Numbered from the stretch's first letter, positions 52,046 through 62,487 are shown. The stretch: 64,000 bases of DNA from Petaurus breviceps papuanus (GCA_028583685.1 JAMXIF010000016.1:592216-656215), one strand, 5' to 3'. The notes: generated by a model not told the origin, from the letters alone. Made by a program: numbers and translations.

Positions 52046-52435
52046 CTGGCTTTCTCTCTACCTTACTGAAAATAAGAGCCAAATAAGGTAATTTTGGTGC
52101 CTAGAGCAAGCAGAACTGAGCACATACTCAAATCAACCATGGAAGGGGAGGGAGACATGACAATACTGGACTCCTGGGACAAATCTCAAGACACTGCCCT
52201 GAGGGAGAGAGACAAAGATCTTGGGGCAATGAGTCTGTTATCCAGTAAGAAGAAGAATCTATGCTAATATATATGTTGATATACTTGCTACATAGCCAGG
52301 GGAAGGGGAGATTGAAGGAGAGAAGCACACTGTCTAATGGCTTTCTAGTTTGACTAGTTATATTCTCTAAGAAGTTTAGCAATAATGATAACAACTAGCA
52401 CTTATATAGCTCTTTAAAGTTTATAAGACTACTCA
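52046..52435. other. No recognised feature
   Basis: Unassigned. 52385-52435 ('aacaactagcacttatatagctctttaaag') may be a MIR edge. Confidence 0.35.
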
Positions 52436-52439
52436 TCTC

Positions 52440-54145
52440 TGAAAGTCCCCTATTCTATTAAAGGTCTGTTTTTCTTCTTTAGGGTTCTGATCAGTTTTGT
52501 TGATTGTTTTCCTTAGTTGTAATCCTTTATCTTTTACCTTTTGGAAGATTATATTTTAGAATCTCTTTTCCATTTGAATAGTATCTATCAAGTCAAGTGT
52601 GATCCTATCTGTGGTTATTTTGTATTTTTTCTTTTGAATTCTTTCTTTCTGGCTCCTGGCAGTCTTTTTTTTTTTTCTTTGACCTGGAAGTTCTGAATTC
52701 TGACTCCAACATTCCTGGGAGGTTTTTTGTTTTGTTTTTGTTTGTTTTCTGAGGGGTTTTTTTTGTTGTTATTTTTTAGGAGGTGAACAGTAGATTCTTG
52801 CTATTGATTTCTTTAAGTATAGTAACCAGTTTCTTTTCCCCTTTTTATTGTTGTTGTCATGATTTTTAGGTAGTCTGATGATTTTTAAATTATCTCTCTT
52901 TATCTGTTTTCCAGGGCAACTTTTAAAAAATAGTATATGCATTATATTTTCTCATTTTTAAAGTCTTTTGACTTTATTTTAATATTTTCCTTAACTAACA
53001 TAATTCTTGTTTTAATTCTAATTTTCAGGGTAATGTTTACTGTTCTAAACTATTAATTTTCCTTCCTATGTTTTTCTCCCTTGTTCTTATTTCATTTTAT
53101 ATCTCTTGCTTCATTTCTTCTAGGTATTCCTGTAGTCTTTATGACCTTTGTAAAAATATGAGGTTCTATTTGGAATTGTGGAGTGACTCTCTTCTTGGTT
53201 TACCTTTGGGGTCTCTTTCTGTCTGTAATTTTGATTTCTTCATTGAGGACAGCATTTTCTTCTGTTTGCATAGGCAAATAATTTCTCTACTGGGGCTTTG
53301 TTCATAGGTCAGGTTATGTTCCCTCCCACATTCCTGGATAGTGTGGAAAGACTATTTGGTTCTGGAAGTGATAACTTAGAATAGGCTCCATCCTTTGCAG
53401 GAATTCCTGTGTTTTGGTCAGTCATCTAGTGGCTTGAGTTAGGATTTTGCCTAGGGTGCTTCTCTATCTCCTCCTTGCATAGTGTCAAACTTGGATTTAG
53501 CTCCTCTCCTTGTTATGACTCTACAAGCCACAACCAGATGTTGTTTGTTGACTATGCTGGTAGCAGGCCTCCTACAAAGGGAACATTACTTCCCAGATGT
53601 TGGCCTGGCCTTTTCTCCTGATGTAGCTCATGATTGCCTGCCTGCACGGGAGCTGAGCTGGCTGAGTACTGGTCTGGCCACCTCTCATATTGTGGTTCCT
53701 ATGTGGGCTATCTGAGCTCTGGACTGGGCATGGGTTGCTTGGGGTCTGGTCTGACTCTGTCTCTTGCTGTACTGCCTGGGTGGTATGTTGCCTGGTCAGT
53801 GTGAATCATGGGTTCCTCTCTGACTCCTTTGGTAGTTTGGGTAGGCTGCCTGAGACCTGTATTGGGTACTAGACTAGCCTATCTCTTACTGTGGTTCTGA
53901 GCTGTTTGTGCACTATGACTCCCACCTACCTTGAACTGGTGTCTATTTAGAGCCTTCTGAGGTTCCTGGGAGACTTCTCATGCATTTTTGGCCTGGGGGG
54001 ATAAGCCATTTTAGTTATTGGGTAAGCCATTATAGGATAGGCCTTTTTTCTTTATCATTGTTCCTTATGGTATGTTTTTTGAACTTGACTTTTTCAGGGG
54101 AATCTGGGCTCCTCTAGGTCCTGAAATGCTGCCGTCTTAGCCAGA
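52440..54145 (-). mobile_element. L1/HAL1 5' half, antisense, decayed
   Basis: Read on the minus strand it starts near 54140 with 'ggctaagacggcagcatttc', the L1 leader motif equivalent to 'caagatggcagagtag' of the 7865 element. It runs through a GC-richer 5' UTR, then an ORF1 remnant with 'ggaaaacagataaagagagataatttaaaaatc' (compare LENRSRRDNLKI) near 52900. ORF1's C-terminal part ends near 52440. ORF1 carries many stops. It is older and more eroded than the HAL1 at 7.9 kb. Nothing of ORF2 is seen before the end. Confidence 0.75.
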
Positions 54146-54710
54146 AACCCCAACACTCCGAATGATGGCTTGCCCAAATATTTAGATAATACCTTCCATT
54201 TGTTTGTGTAGTATATTGTGGATTTCCAAGAATGTGTTTGGTGGAAGAGAGGAGAGCAGGTTTTAATAGACCAATTGTAGGAAATAAACTTGTAAGGCAG
54301 AGAAATATGATCTGGGTACTTTTAACAAAACACACTTAGGGTCATATGAAACTATAAATATCTCTGGGAACATGTGGATTTCATTAGGCTTAAGGCTTGC
54401 TCAGTGCACCTTTTGGAAGGCAGTGGAGAGAGCAGCAGACGCACTTCCATCTGCGCCTTTTTGCTCAAAGATTACAAAGATGTGAAGAGTTTCCAAGGGC
54501 GCGGGTCTGTCTCTGTCTGCCTGATGATGGAAGTGGTGCCACACCTCACCCTCCTTTTTGCCAGGTTCATGGCGACTGTTCCTTGGAGAAAAAAGTTGCA
54601 TGTGTTAATGCTTCTAGCAGAGGGAGGTGGGGTGGGTGGCTGTATCTTTCCAATGCCTATTCTATACCTCCCTTTTGTGACTGCTTATTAGAGAATAATT
54701 AAAGCTTGGA
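54146..54710. other. No recognised feature
   Basis: Unassigned DNA. Overlapping ORFs in three frames at 54374-54702 (up to 105 codons) lie in a slightly CpG-richer patch (54420-54560) but show no domain, and mutual overlap argues against coding. Confidence 0.4.
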
Positions 54711-54714
54711 ATCA

Positions 54715-54840
54715 TGATAGAGAACTGTGTTTAGATCCAATGGTCACCTGAGTTCAAGTCCTATCTCTGATTGGTTGTGTGACACTGAGCAAGTCACTTA
54801 AACTTTTGGAGTTTTTGTAAATGTTCTAAGAATATAAATT
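54715..54840 (+). repeat. MIR/THER-type SINE
   Basis: 'gaactgtgtttagatccaatgg', 'cacctgagttcaagtcctat', 'gttgtgtgacactgagcaagtcactta'. Sense. Confidence 0.75.
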
Positions 54841-55029
54841 GCAGAAAAAGTCCTGCCTTTTTCAGGCATAAGGCAACTAATTAAAGCATAGGTTCATTTT
54901 CTAACTCTTCCTATCTTGGAGACCAGATAGCACTTTTGGAAATAAGCTTTGTGATCCATGGATCAGCCTTCCTTTTTTCATGGCATTAAAGTTGAGGAGA
55001 TGGGTGAAAAGGAAGAAGAAAGGGGAAAA

Positions 55030-55481
55030 GTAGCACAATTAGTTGCTCTCCTTTGTGGTCTCCATTTATCTAAATTCTAAAAGCACCCATTCCAAATCCT
55101 AGCTCAATTCCTACAGGAAGTTTTTCTCTAACTACTGTAGCCCACAATCATATCTTTGGCCCGCTCTCTGTTCCCCAGTACATGACAATCCATTTTCCAC
55201 CTCTGTACCTTTGTTCACATCTGTCCTCACACATCTGGAAGGTACTCCCACTTCACCATTATTTCATAGAAACACCAGATTCCTTTAAAGCATAGTCTTG
55301 GTTCCTGCTCCTATGTGAAGCCCATCTTGATTCTTCCTTTCTTAGTACTCTGCCTTCACAGTTCTTTGTAGATGGGTTTTAATTTCTTATCCATGTATAT
55401 GTTGTATTCCGGCATTGGAACATAAAGTCCCTGAAGGCAGATGGTTTCCTTTTTGTCTTTGTATCTCTAATATCTAGCACA
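55030..55481 (+). repeat. L2 3' end, long copy, cut by a SINE
   Basis: 'attcctacaggaagtttttctc', 'cagttctttgtagatggg', 'ggaacataaagtccctgaagg', 'cagatggtttcctttttgtctttgtatctctaatatctagcac'. The usual continuation 'agtgcctggcaca' is interrupted by the RTE-tailed SINE. Confidence 0.75.
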
Positions 55482-55740
55482 GGGGCAGCTTGATGGTACA
55501 ATGGACAAAGTGCTGAGCCTGAAGTCAGGAAGACTTAACCTCCCTGAGTTCAAATTTGGCCTCAGACACTTACTAGCTGTGTGACCTGGGGCAAGTCACT
55601 TCATCCTGTTTGCCTTAGTTACCTCATCTGTAAAATGAGCTAGAGAAGGAAATGGCAAATCACTCCAGCATCTTTGCCAAGAAAACCCCAAATGGAGTCA
55701 CAAAGAGTCAGATATGACTGAAATGACTGAACAACACAAA
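55482..55740 (+). mobile_element. RTE-tailed SINE
   Basis: 'aggggcagcttgatggtacaatgg', 'gctgagcctgaagtcagg', 'aagacttaacctccctgagttc', 'gtgtgacctggggcaagtcac', 'gaaggaaatggcaaatcactcc', 'aaatggagtcacaaagagtc', 'agatatgactgaaatgactgaacaac'. Complete, inserted into the L2 tail. Confidence 0.9.
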
Positions 55741-55857
55741 TGAATGGAAGCTATTATCAAAATATTTACATAAGAATGTCCTTCCTGTGTTCTTCTTTTA
55801 TTACCATTTCTATACCACCATTTCTATAGCATCTTCCTCCTTAGAAAAATTCAAGTT

Positions 55858-56057
55858 CAGGGATGGGGAACCTATGACCTCAAGGCCACATGTGGCCCTC
55901 TAGGTCCTTGGTTGTGGCTTTTTGACTGAGTTCAAGTTTTATAGAGCAAATTCTTTTATTAAGGGGATTTGTTCTGTGATATTTAGATTCAGTTAAAGGA
56001 CCACGCTTGAGGCCTAGAGACTTAGAGGCCTTGAGGCCACATGTTCCCCATCCCCTG
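55858..56057. mobile_element. Fold-back hAT-like MITE, second copy
   Basis: Starts 'cagggatggggaacctatg' and ends 'ggccacatgttccccatcccctg', with 'aaggccacatgtggccctctagg' near the left. Terminal arms are inverted repeats of at least 14 bp (CAGGGATGGGGAAC against GTTCCCCATCCCCTG). Same family as 14572-14754, with a longer loop. Confidence 0.75.
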
Positions 56058-56144
56058 TTATGGTATTACTTTGGAGTATGACCTTTATTCTTGTTTCCTA
56101 GCACTGGGCTCTTCAAACACTGTGTGAATGAATGAAAAAGAGTT

Positions 56145-56285
56145 TATTGGGGTCATGAAGAGCTGGATGTGACTGAAGTCCTGAACAACAAAGAAATGTG
56201 CCAAATCCTATGCTAAGCACTGGAGATAGAATAGAAAAATGTCAGCCCCTGATCTCAAAGAAAGAGCTAATAAAAAGAATTTTTG
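56145..56285 (+). repeat. RTE tail fragment followed by a family B start
   Basis: 'ggggtcatgaagagctggatgtgactgaagtcctgaac' is an isolated RTE/RTE-SINE tail (56148-56187). 'gccaaatcctatgctaagcactgg' and 'cccctgatctcaaag' begin a family B copy. Confidence 0.6.
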
Positions 56286-56329
56286 GGAAGTTATTAAAGA
56301 GATAATTTTTAAAGTGTCTATGTTTCAAA

Positions 56330-56440
56330 TTTCCAGATGATATAAGCTCCTTGAGGGAAAGGGCATATCTAATACCATTTGTATCTCTATTTCCTAGCTC
56401 AATTCCTTGAACATAGGAGGCATTTAATTAATTACTTATT
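56330..56440 (+). repeat. L2 3' end
   Basis: 'gatgatataagctccttgagg', 'gaaagggcatatctaatacc', 'tctctatttcctagctcaat', 'tgaacataggaggcatttaatta'. Confidence 0.65.
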
Positions 56441-56925
56441 GAGAATGATGATGTTTCCCTCCTACCCATAGTTTTACCCTCTTTATTTTAAAAGGGACTT
56501 GGCCAGTTACCACTGAGTGCCACCTTTGAAAGTTTCTTCCAAGAACCTAACCTTATGGTAATTTGCCCATCCTGCCAATTCAGTTGAAGAAAATTTTGTT
56601 AACCACCTATTAAACTGTCAGAAAGAAGTAGTATAATCATTTGTAACTTGTTTTCCAAGATCAAAGTTTTCTAAGCAACTGAAATGTCTCCAGTCTAGGA
56701 AATTGCTAAGTCTAGGAAACAACTCAACAATTTTCCAAGCTAGCTAGATGTTTTCTTTTAAAAAAAGGTTTATTGAGCCTTGTTCTTCCTTTTATCTGCC
56801 TTAAGCATTTTTTAAACTAATAATAAATAGATCAGAGGAAGCAGACATGGAGATGGGTGGGTAAGATGTTGCTTGTTACATTATATTATGGATTTGAGAA
56901 CAATGAGAGATGGGGAATTGTAACT
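56441..56925. other. No recognised feature
   Basis: Unassigned AT-rich DNA. Confidence 0.4.
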
Positions 56926-56926
56926 G

Positions 56927-56928
<2 letters not shown>

Positions 56929-56975
<47 letters not shown>

Positions 56976-56979
56976 TGTA
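56929..56979. repeat. (TG)n microsatellite
   Basis: About 24 TG units with one TA interruption near the end. Confidence 0.97.
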
Positions 56980-57069
56980 ATGTAGAGTTGATTTAAACCT
57001 TGTTAATTACTGGGCAAGTTATTTAACCCCTTAGTTCTCTAGGCAACTCTCCAAGTCTCTAGGTGGCAG

Positions 57070-57325
57070 ATAAGGTGTTAAAGGTTTGGTTTATTGTTTT
57101 GTTGATTGGCCAGACTTAAGAAAGTGATAGAAAAAATGCTAGTAATGCACAATAAACTTACAAATGTGTCATGATTGCTTATTTTGGTGGGACAAGAGCT
57201 GATTATTAAACATTCACCTGAAACCACTATGTGAAAGTGGAACAGAGTGACCCAGAAATGAATTGACTAGTCTGACTGGGACTCATAATAATATTGCACT
57301 TCCAGGAAAGGACTCATTAATCATT
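57070..57325 (+). repeat. Unassigned repeat family C, copy 1
   Basis: 'ttggtttattgttttgttgat', 'ccagacttaagaaagtgatag', 'gctagtaatgcacaataaac', 'ggtgggacaagagctgatta', 'ccactatgtgaaagtggaac', 'agagtgacccagaaatgaat', 'tctgactgggactcataataat', 'aaggactcattaatcattag'. Aligns along its whole length with 59180-59430. No inverted termini, no coding frame. I cannot name it. Confidence 0.75.
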
Positions 57326-58100
57326 AGCAGACAAGGTTTTCAGATGCATTGGTAGAAGCAATTCCCTTATTTAGGTGTTTCTATGCTAAGAAATCATAGC
57401 TTTATTTTTACTTCTAATTACTAAAACTTTGAAACATGCTAGTAGGAGAGGGGAAAAGGAAAACTCGAGCTAAAAGTAGAAATGAAATAAATATTTCTAA
57501 TGAACAAATGGAGTAGGCAGGGAAAGAGATGGTTTTCAAGAAATTGTAGGTAGCTTATGTAAATTGGTAATAGTTTATAAGGGGTATCTCTAAGTGGACA
57601 GATGAGAGAATGTAATTTATCTTGAGACCCAGGAAGAAATGGGTTCTGAGAAATACATGCTACATAAGCTTTTCTCCTTAAGATGGTCACCAGTAATGGG
57701 CGTTTCAAATGAGGAATGTCTCTCAGTCTTCTAATTTATTAAAGACAGCAAAAGGTTCCCAGACAGAATGAAAGAGGATGAATACAGGATGAAAGAGCAT
57801 GATTCTGAGAAGGCAGAGGGGAATTAAAGTCTGTGCTGAGAGAACTGTGAATGGAAGAATGAGAAAGGAGAAAGGGGAGAAGAAAGAGTATTAAGGGAAT
57901 TGCATAAGAGAGATGAGACAGTGAATAGAAGGTAGATAGTGGATAGAAGGTTGCATATTCCCTAAGAAATCTTCAACATTTGTTAAATCATCTCACCCTC
58001 CCCCAAAAAAAAAGAGGAAGAAGCTTGTTCCCACCTTCTTTATTCTATTCTATGTAAATAAAGTAGAATATGCTCCCCCCAAAAGAAAATTACTTTGGGA
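57326..58100. other. No recognised feature
   Basis: Purine-rich in 57740-57960 but no family landmark. The 89-codon minus ORF is unsupported. Confidence 0.4.
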
Positions 58101-58103
58101 TGG

Positions 58104-58640
58104 TGTAATGGAAATGCAAATTTAAAGATCTTCCCTGCCCCTAGACTAAAGTGCACCTGGAGCCTGGGGTGGGAGGCTTGTTTTTCAGTTGATACATTTT
58201 GATTGGCCAGTGGGTCCAAAAGGTTGTTACATTCTCTGAGCCAGAAGAAGGCTATATAAGCCCTGATGTGAGGCTTCGTTTTGGGGGCTCACTTTGAGAA
58301 GTGTTCTGTGATTTGATCTGTATTCTGGGAAGCCGTTGTCCAGGGCCCCCCCGGCTTTGAAAAACCCAGATGTGGAAACCCAGATGTTGACTGGGTATGG
58401 ACGTAATGGCTGGACAGTTTGGAAAGCTGTCCACTTGATCTGTTTCTGTCTTGATAATTCTGCCTGTATACTTTGAAGTTCAGGGTGCTGACCTTTTCCC
58501 CTGAACAAGGTAAACGATATATGTCTGACTGATTAAAGTAAGCTTGTTAACGCATTTTGAGTTGCTTTCCTTTAACAAAGCAGATCCAAGAACCTGTATG
58601 GGCAGCCACCCTGAGGACACTTGGGGTGCCTGGATAAAGA
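58104..58640 (+). mobile_element. LTR of an endogenous retrovirus, family 2
   Basis: Starts TGTAATGG, has a promoter-like segment with 'gctatataagccc' (58251), then 'ggctcactttgagaagtgttctg', 'tgaagttcagggtgctgac', and a poly-A signal-like 'gattaaag' near 58530. This is the U3-R-U5 order. Related in its start and in 'tgaagttcag..tgctg' to the LTR at 33708. The 3' boundary and duplication could not be fixed. No viral genes next to it. Fossil. Confidence 0.65.
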
Positions 58641-58862
58641 TCTATGTTTACACCCATATCTATTGCTATAGCTATCTTAATACATAGATAGGTAAAGATA
58701 TAGATACATCTTCTATCTTTAATCCATCTACATATCTATTTACATATCTATAATCAATTTACATATCTTATCTTACATTTCTTATCTATCATATCATATC
58801 TATGTATATATCTATGTATCTATCTATCTGTCTATCTAATCTGTCTTTCTATCTTAATAAAG
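58641..58862. repeat. (TATC)n-rich degenerate microsatellite
   Basis: 'atagataggtaaagatatag', 'catatctatttacatatc', 'gtatctatctatctgtctatc' and similar imperfect tetranucleotides over about 200 bp. Confidence 0.85.
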
Positions 58863-58867
58863 AGATA

Positions 58868-59110
58868 TAGTATTAAGCACTTATTATGTGCCAGGTACTA
58901 TGCAGAGCACCAAGATATAAAAACAAGAACACAATATAATCCCTGCTTTTGAGGACTTTACATTCTAATAGCAGAAGACAAAATATAAAGGAGAGCTAGA
59001 AAGAAGAAAGAGAGGGGGACATTTAGGAGAGAAGAAGGGGCTACTGGGCAGAGATGGAGAGGAGAAAGGCAGCAGGTATGGAAGCAGGGATGTGCTGGAG
59101 CCAGCTCCTG
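58868..59110 (+). repeat. Interspersed repeat family B
   Basis: 'tattaagcacttattatgtg', 'ccaggtactatgcagagcac', 'aatccctgcttttgaggac', 'tttacattctaatagcag', then purine-rich continuation. Confidence 0.65.
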
Positions 59111-59179
59111 TGGGCTCTAGAGAGCTAACTGTCAAATTTTCAGCTTGAGCATTCATGGAAATTGGCAAAGAGTACAAAT

Positions 59180-59430
59180 TAGGGTTTGACTTATTGTTTT
59201 GTTGATTGTCTAGACTTAAGAAAGTGATGGAGAAAATGTTAGTAATGCATATTAAACTTAAAAGTGTGTTAGGATTACTTTTTTTGGTGGGAGAAGAGTT
59301 GATTACTAAACATTTACCAGCAACCACTGTGTGAAAGTGGAACAGAGTGACCCAGAAATGGATTGACCAGTCTGACTGGGGCTCCCAATAATATGGCAGT
59401 TCCAGGCAAGGACTCATTAATCATTAGTTG
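59180..59430 (+). repeat. Unassigned repeat family C, copy 2
   Basis: 'gggtttgacttattgttttg', 'gtctagacttaagaaagtgatgg', 'atgttagtaatgcatattaaac', 'ggtgggagaagagttgatta', 'ccactgtgtgaaagtggaac', 'gactcattaatcattag'. Close partner of 57070-57325, about 2.1 kb apart in direct orientation. Confidence 0.75.
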
Positions 59431-59559
59431 TATAATGTGGAAAGCATCCTCACCTATGGTCCAGAATGACACTAACAGTTGAGGTTTATATAGATTGGTG
59501 AAAAGTTTTCTTCAAACCCCAATTATGAAATTTTTAGTATGTTTTTCTCCTTGTTATAC

Positions 59560-59680
59560 AAGTAAGAACAAGAGATGAAGTGACTTACCCATGGTCACAT
59601 TGCTAGTAGGTTACAGAACCAGGATTCAGATCCAGGTCTCCTAAGTCTAATTCCAGTAACTGTTCCTCTCATACAAAGTT
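59560..59680 (-). repeat. MIR-type SINE fragment
   Basis: 'gatgaagtgacttacccatgg', 'tcacattgctagtaggttac', 'aggattcagatccaggtctcc'. Antisense core. Confidence 0.7.
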
Positions 59681-59684
59681 GGCG

Positions 59685-60365
59685 TGTGAGCATAGGTCAT
59701 ACTACCTTTGACCTCTGGCAGAGAATGTAAACTTTGATCCAGAACATGAACTTTAATGGGTACCTGTATATGAACCAATAAAAGCTGAGGGTGCATCCTG
59801 TTTTTCTCTCCTCTCTAGGAGAGCAGACCAGATGGAGCAAATAGGTTTTCCACCTAGAGAAGGTCCCTTGGGAGTAGTCCTTCCCAACCTCTGTTTGGAG
59901 ACTAGAATAGATTCACGATTGACTGAAGCCCAAGGCTAGAGACCCCTGGGGATCTGTGGCTACCTTCTTCTGGGGATGATCTTTTCGGAAGACATATGTT
60001 CTTGAGTTTTGTTCTTTCTCTTTCTGGAGATCTTGCTACATCAATTGAGATCAATATTACTCCTTCTCTTCCAGAGTTTGAAGTACTGAATTCCCCTCCT
60101 CTTCTTACTCTTTCGTTCACTTTTATATATGGAAATGAGAGGCCCTTCAGAGGTTGTCTTTTAGGGACAATGGTACAGTTGAGGTTTCTTTTTCCTGGGG
60201 TAGCATTTCTGGCTTCCTTGTCTTTGGTACCATAGCTTGGGGTCTTGGAACTTCTAGGCATGTGACTATAGGATATATCCTTCATCAAATTTGAGGAGAG
60301 GTATCTAAGTCACTTCTATTTTGTGTTTTGAATGTTTGAAAATAAACATATTTGTTTTAGAGCTA
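59685..60365 (+). mobile_element. Possible LTR-like element
   Basis: Has a CCAAT motif directly followed by a TATA-like 'aataaaagctgaggg' (59775) and, 560 bp on, a poly-A signal in 'gaaaataaacatatttg' (60340), an order like LTR U3-R-U5. Termini and target duplication are not defined, and no second copy exists in the window. The 128-codon minus ORF and 79-codon plus ORF inside have no recognised domain. Low confidence. Confidence 0.3.
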
Positions 60366-60374
60366 ATATTTCCT

Positions 60375-60600
60375 ATTGTAGTAAAAAATTGACATCTACA
60401 TAATATTTTAAGGAAAAACATCTTCTCAGATCTGAACCCTGTGAAGTAAATACTAAAGATTTTGTTATCCTTGTTTTGTGGAAGGGGAAACTGACTCTTA
60501 GGAAGAGTAAATGGTCACACAGGTAGTAAGGGTGGGAGGTGGGAGAGCCAGATCTCTCGTGACAATAAGTTCAATGCCTTCCCACCATGTTACATGTGTA
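60375..60600 (-). repeat. MIR-type SINE
   Basis: 'gacatctacataatattttaagg', 'gaaccctgtgaagtaaatac', 'tttgtggaaggggaaactgac', 'gtaaatggtcacacaggtagtaag', 'gagccagatctctcg'. Antisense, diverged. Confidence 0.65.
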
Positions 60601-60709
60601 TTTGATGTGATTTTGACAAACATACTCCATGTTTTCAAGGAGAAATCTGTGTGGATGTGATTTCTTTTTAGAGTGCAATCAATCAAACTAGCTGCCAAGG
60701 GACACACAA

Positions 60710-61416
60710 ACTTCTGTGTGTGTGTGTGTGTGTGTGTGAGCATCCGGCCTATTGTTTGTCTCAGTTTCTTCACCTGTAAAAAAAAAAGATAATAATTTCT
60801 ACCTCCCAGGGTTGTTTTGAGGACAAAATGAGAAAATATTTGTCAAGTATGTATATATATATACATATATATGTAGTGTGTATATATGTATGTATGTATG
60901 TGGATATTATGTATATGCATATGCATGTGTATGTGTATATGTATATTGTTGTTTGGTCACTTTTCAGTCATGTCCGTTATGTGGTGCAATGTATAAAGTG
61001 CTGGGCCTGGAGTCAGAAAGACTCATCTTCAGGAGTTCTAATCCAGCCTCAGACACTAACTGTGTAAACCTGGGCATGTCACTTTACCCAGTTTTCCTCA
61101 GTTTTCTTATCTATTAAATGAGCTGGAGAAGGAAATGTCAAACTACTCCAGTATCTTAGTCAAGAAAACCCCAAATGGGGTCACAAAGAGTCGGACATGA
61201 CTGAAAAGTGACCGAACAACAATATACATTTACACATACACATGCATATACATACACATAATATCCACATACATACATACATACACATATATATATATAT
61301 ATATACATACTTGACAAATATTTTCTCATTTTGTCCTCAAAACAACCCTGGGAGGTAGAAATTATTATCTTTTTTTTTTACAGGTGAAGAAACTGAGACA
61401 AACAATAGGCCGGATG

Positions 61417-61451
<35 letters not shown>

Positions 61452-61453
61452 GT
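60710..61453. repeat. Large inverted repeat: arms of about 265 bp around a SINE
   Basis: The left arm (60710-60976) is the reverse complement of the right arm (61192-61453). In order the left arm has a (TG)n tract, 'gagcatccggcctattgtttg', a MIR piece ('tttcttcacctgt', ten A, 'gataataatttctacctccc', 'gagaaaatatttgtcaagtatg'), alternating TA/TG microsatellites, and an RTE tail ('gtttggtcacttttcagtc'). About 115 bp outside the microsatellites are identical, including a 10-nt homopolymer. The 215-bp spacer is the body of an RTE-tailed SINE. Confidence 0.95.
60977..61226 (+). mobile_element. RTE-tailed SINE forming the inverted-repeat spacer
   Basis: 'atgtggtgcaatgtataaag', 'tgctgggcctggagtcag', 'aaagactcatcttcaggagttc', 'gagctggagaaggaaatgtc', 'ccaaatggggtcacaaagagtc', 'ggacatgactgaaaagtgacc'. 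Its first bases are missing exactly where the left arm begins; its tail is part of the right arm. Confidence 0.9.
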
Positions 61454-62146
61454 CAATGTTAAATCCTGGTATTTGTGGGAAAAGACTGTATTTATAATGC
61501 TTTTCCAGGTCTAGCATAGTTTATTTGCTAAATTCTCAAAGCCATTTTAGGTTTTGTATTTATAGTATGAGGATTTGTCATCTGTTAGTTGATAAAGGAT
61601 AGTGACCTTCTGATGCTTATATGATTCTGACCATTTTATGCTTTATGCATCTTCCTCATAGAACTCCAAGGTAAATATCACTTTCGTCCACTGTTTCACT
61701 TTGACTTCTGGATTCATGTTCAAGGATTTTGGCCTCTGTTCTTCCTCAGTGAATTTAAAAAATTTTATGCTTATTGAGTCCAAATGACATTTTACTATCA
61801 AACCAAGAAAGTTTCCATGAGATGAAGTGGCTACTTGATGTGCTTTTCAGTGGAACCGTATTACTTGCTGTCATCCAGCAAATGATTAATACAATGTTTT
61901 GGTACAATTTCTTCTTTGACTTGAAAACCGAACTCAGTCCAATTCAGGAATGATGATAATGGATTTAAGGCTAGGCAGAGCCATAGCTGGATTAAACTGT
62001 CACCCTGAAAAATGCCATATTTTCTATCACTTGATATTATTGTGTTGGTGAGATATTATAAAAAAGAGAACAGATTTCTATGTGGATTCCAAATACTTGT
62101 GTTGTCATTACACTTGGATCTATTTTATGTATTTGTAGTATAGTAG
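61454..62146. other. No recognised feature
   Basis: 0.7 kb without an assignable repeat. A 45-codon plus frame near 61820 (MKWLLDVLFSGTVLLAVIQQ at its start) is hydrophobic but too short to call. Confidence 0.4.
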
Positions 62147-62395
62147 ATGACTAAGGCACAAGTCCAAAGCTTTGTGATAATTAATGAAGGTACTGTAGAT
62201 GCTGTGGTGTTTTGGAGGGTCTTATTTAATTATCCTCAAATTGATAATGAAATGCTCTTAAAATCCTTTGGACATTTTGCTTCTCAGAAAGCATATGCCT
62301 GTCAGGCCATTTCCACGGATAAAATCCTATTAATTTCTGATGTTGAACAATTTGACAAACATTTGCCAAAGACTTTGGGGAAAGAACTTTCTTAA
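62147..62395 (+). other. 82-codon open frame of unknown origin
   Basis: Open from an ATG to a stop, not overlapped by a known repeat. The text includes FVIINEGTVDAVVFWRVLF, then FGHFASQKAYACQAISTDK and EQFDKHLPKTLGKELS. GTVDAVVFW resembles a segment seen in protein arginine methyltransferases, but the rest does not fit that family, so I do not assign it. No Kozak context, splice sites or poly-A signal support a gene. It could be a fragment of an unrecognised retrocopy or chance. Confidence 0.2.
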
Positions 62396-62487
62396 CTAGC
62401 TATTAAATGCTATTTTTATTATTGTCACAATGATAATGATAATAATAATGATAATAATAGATGTTGGTTTAAGGAAGAGAAGAGAAT

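Noticed and set aside
54374-54702. Three overlapping ORFs in a slightly CpG-richer patch, considered as a first exon or CpG island
   Set aside because: CpG density is too low and too short for an island, frames conflict, and no protein family is recognisable.
60828-61117. Two 79-codon ORFs with YIYMYVC repeats
   Set aside because: They translate the TA/TG microsatellite and SINE inside the inverted repeat.
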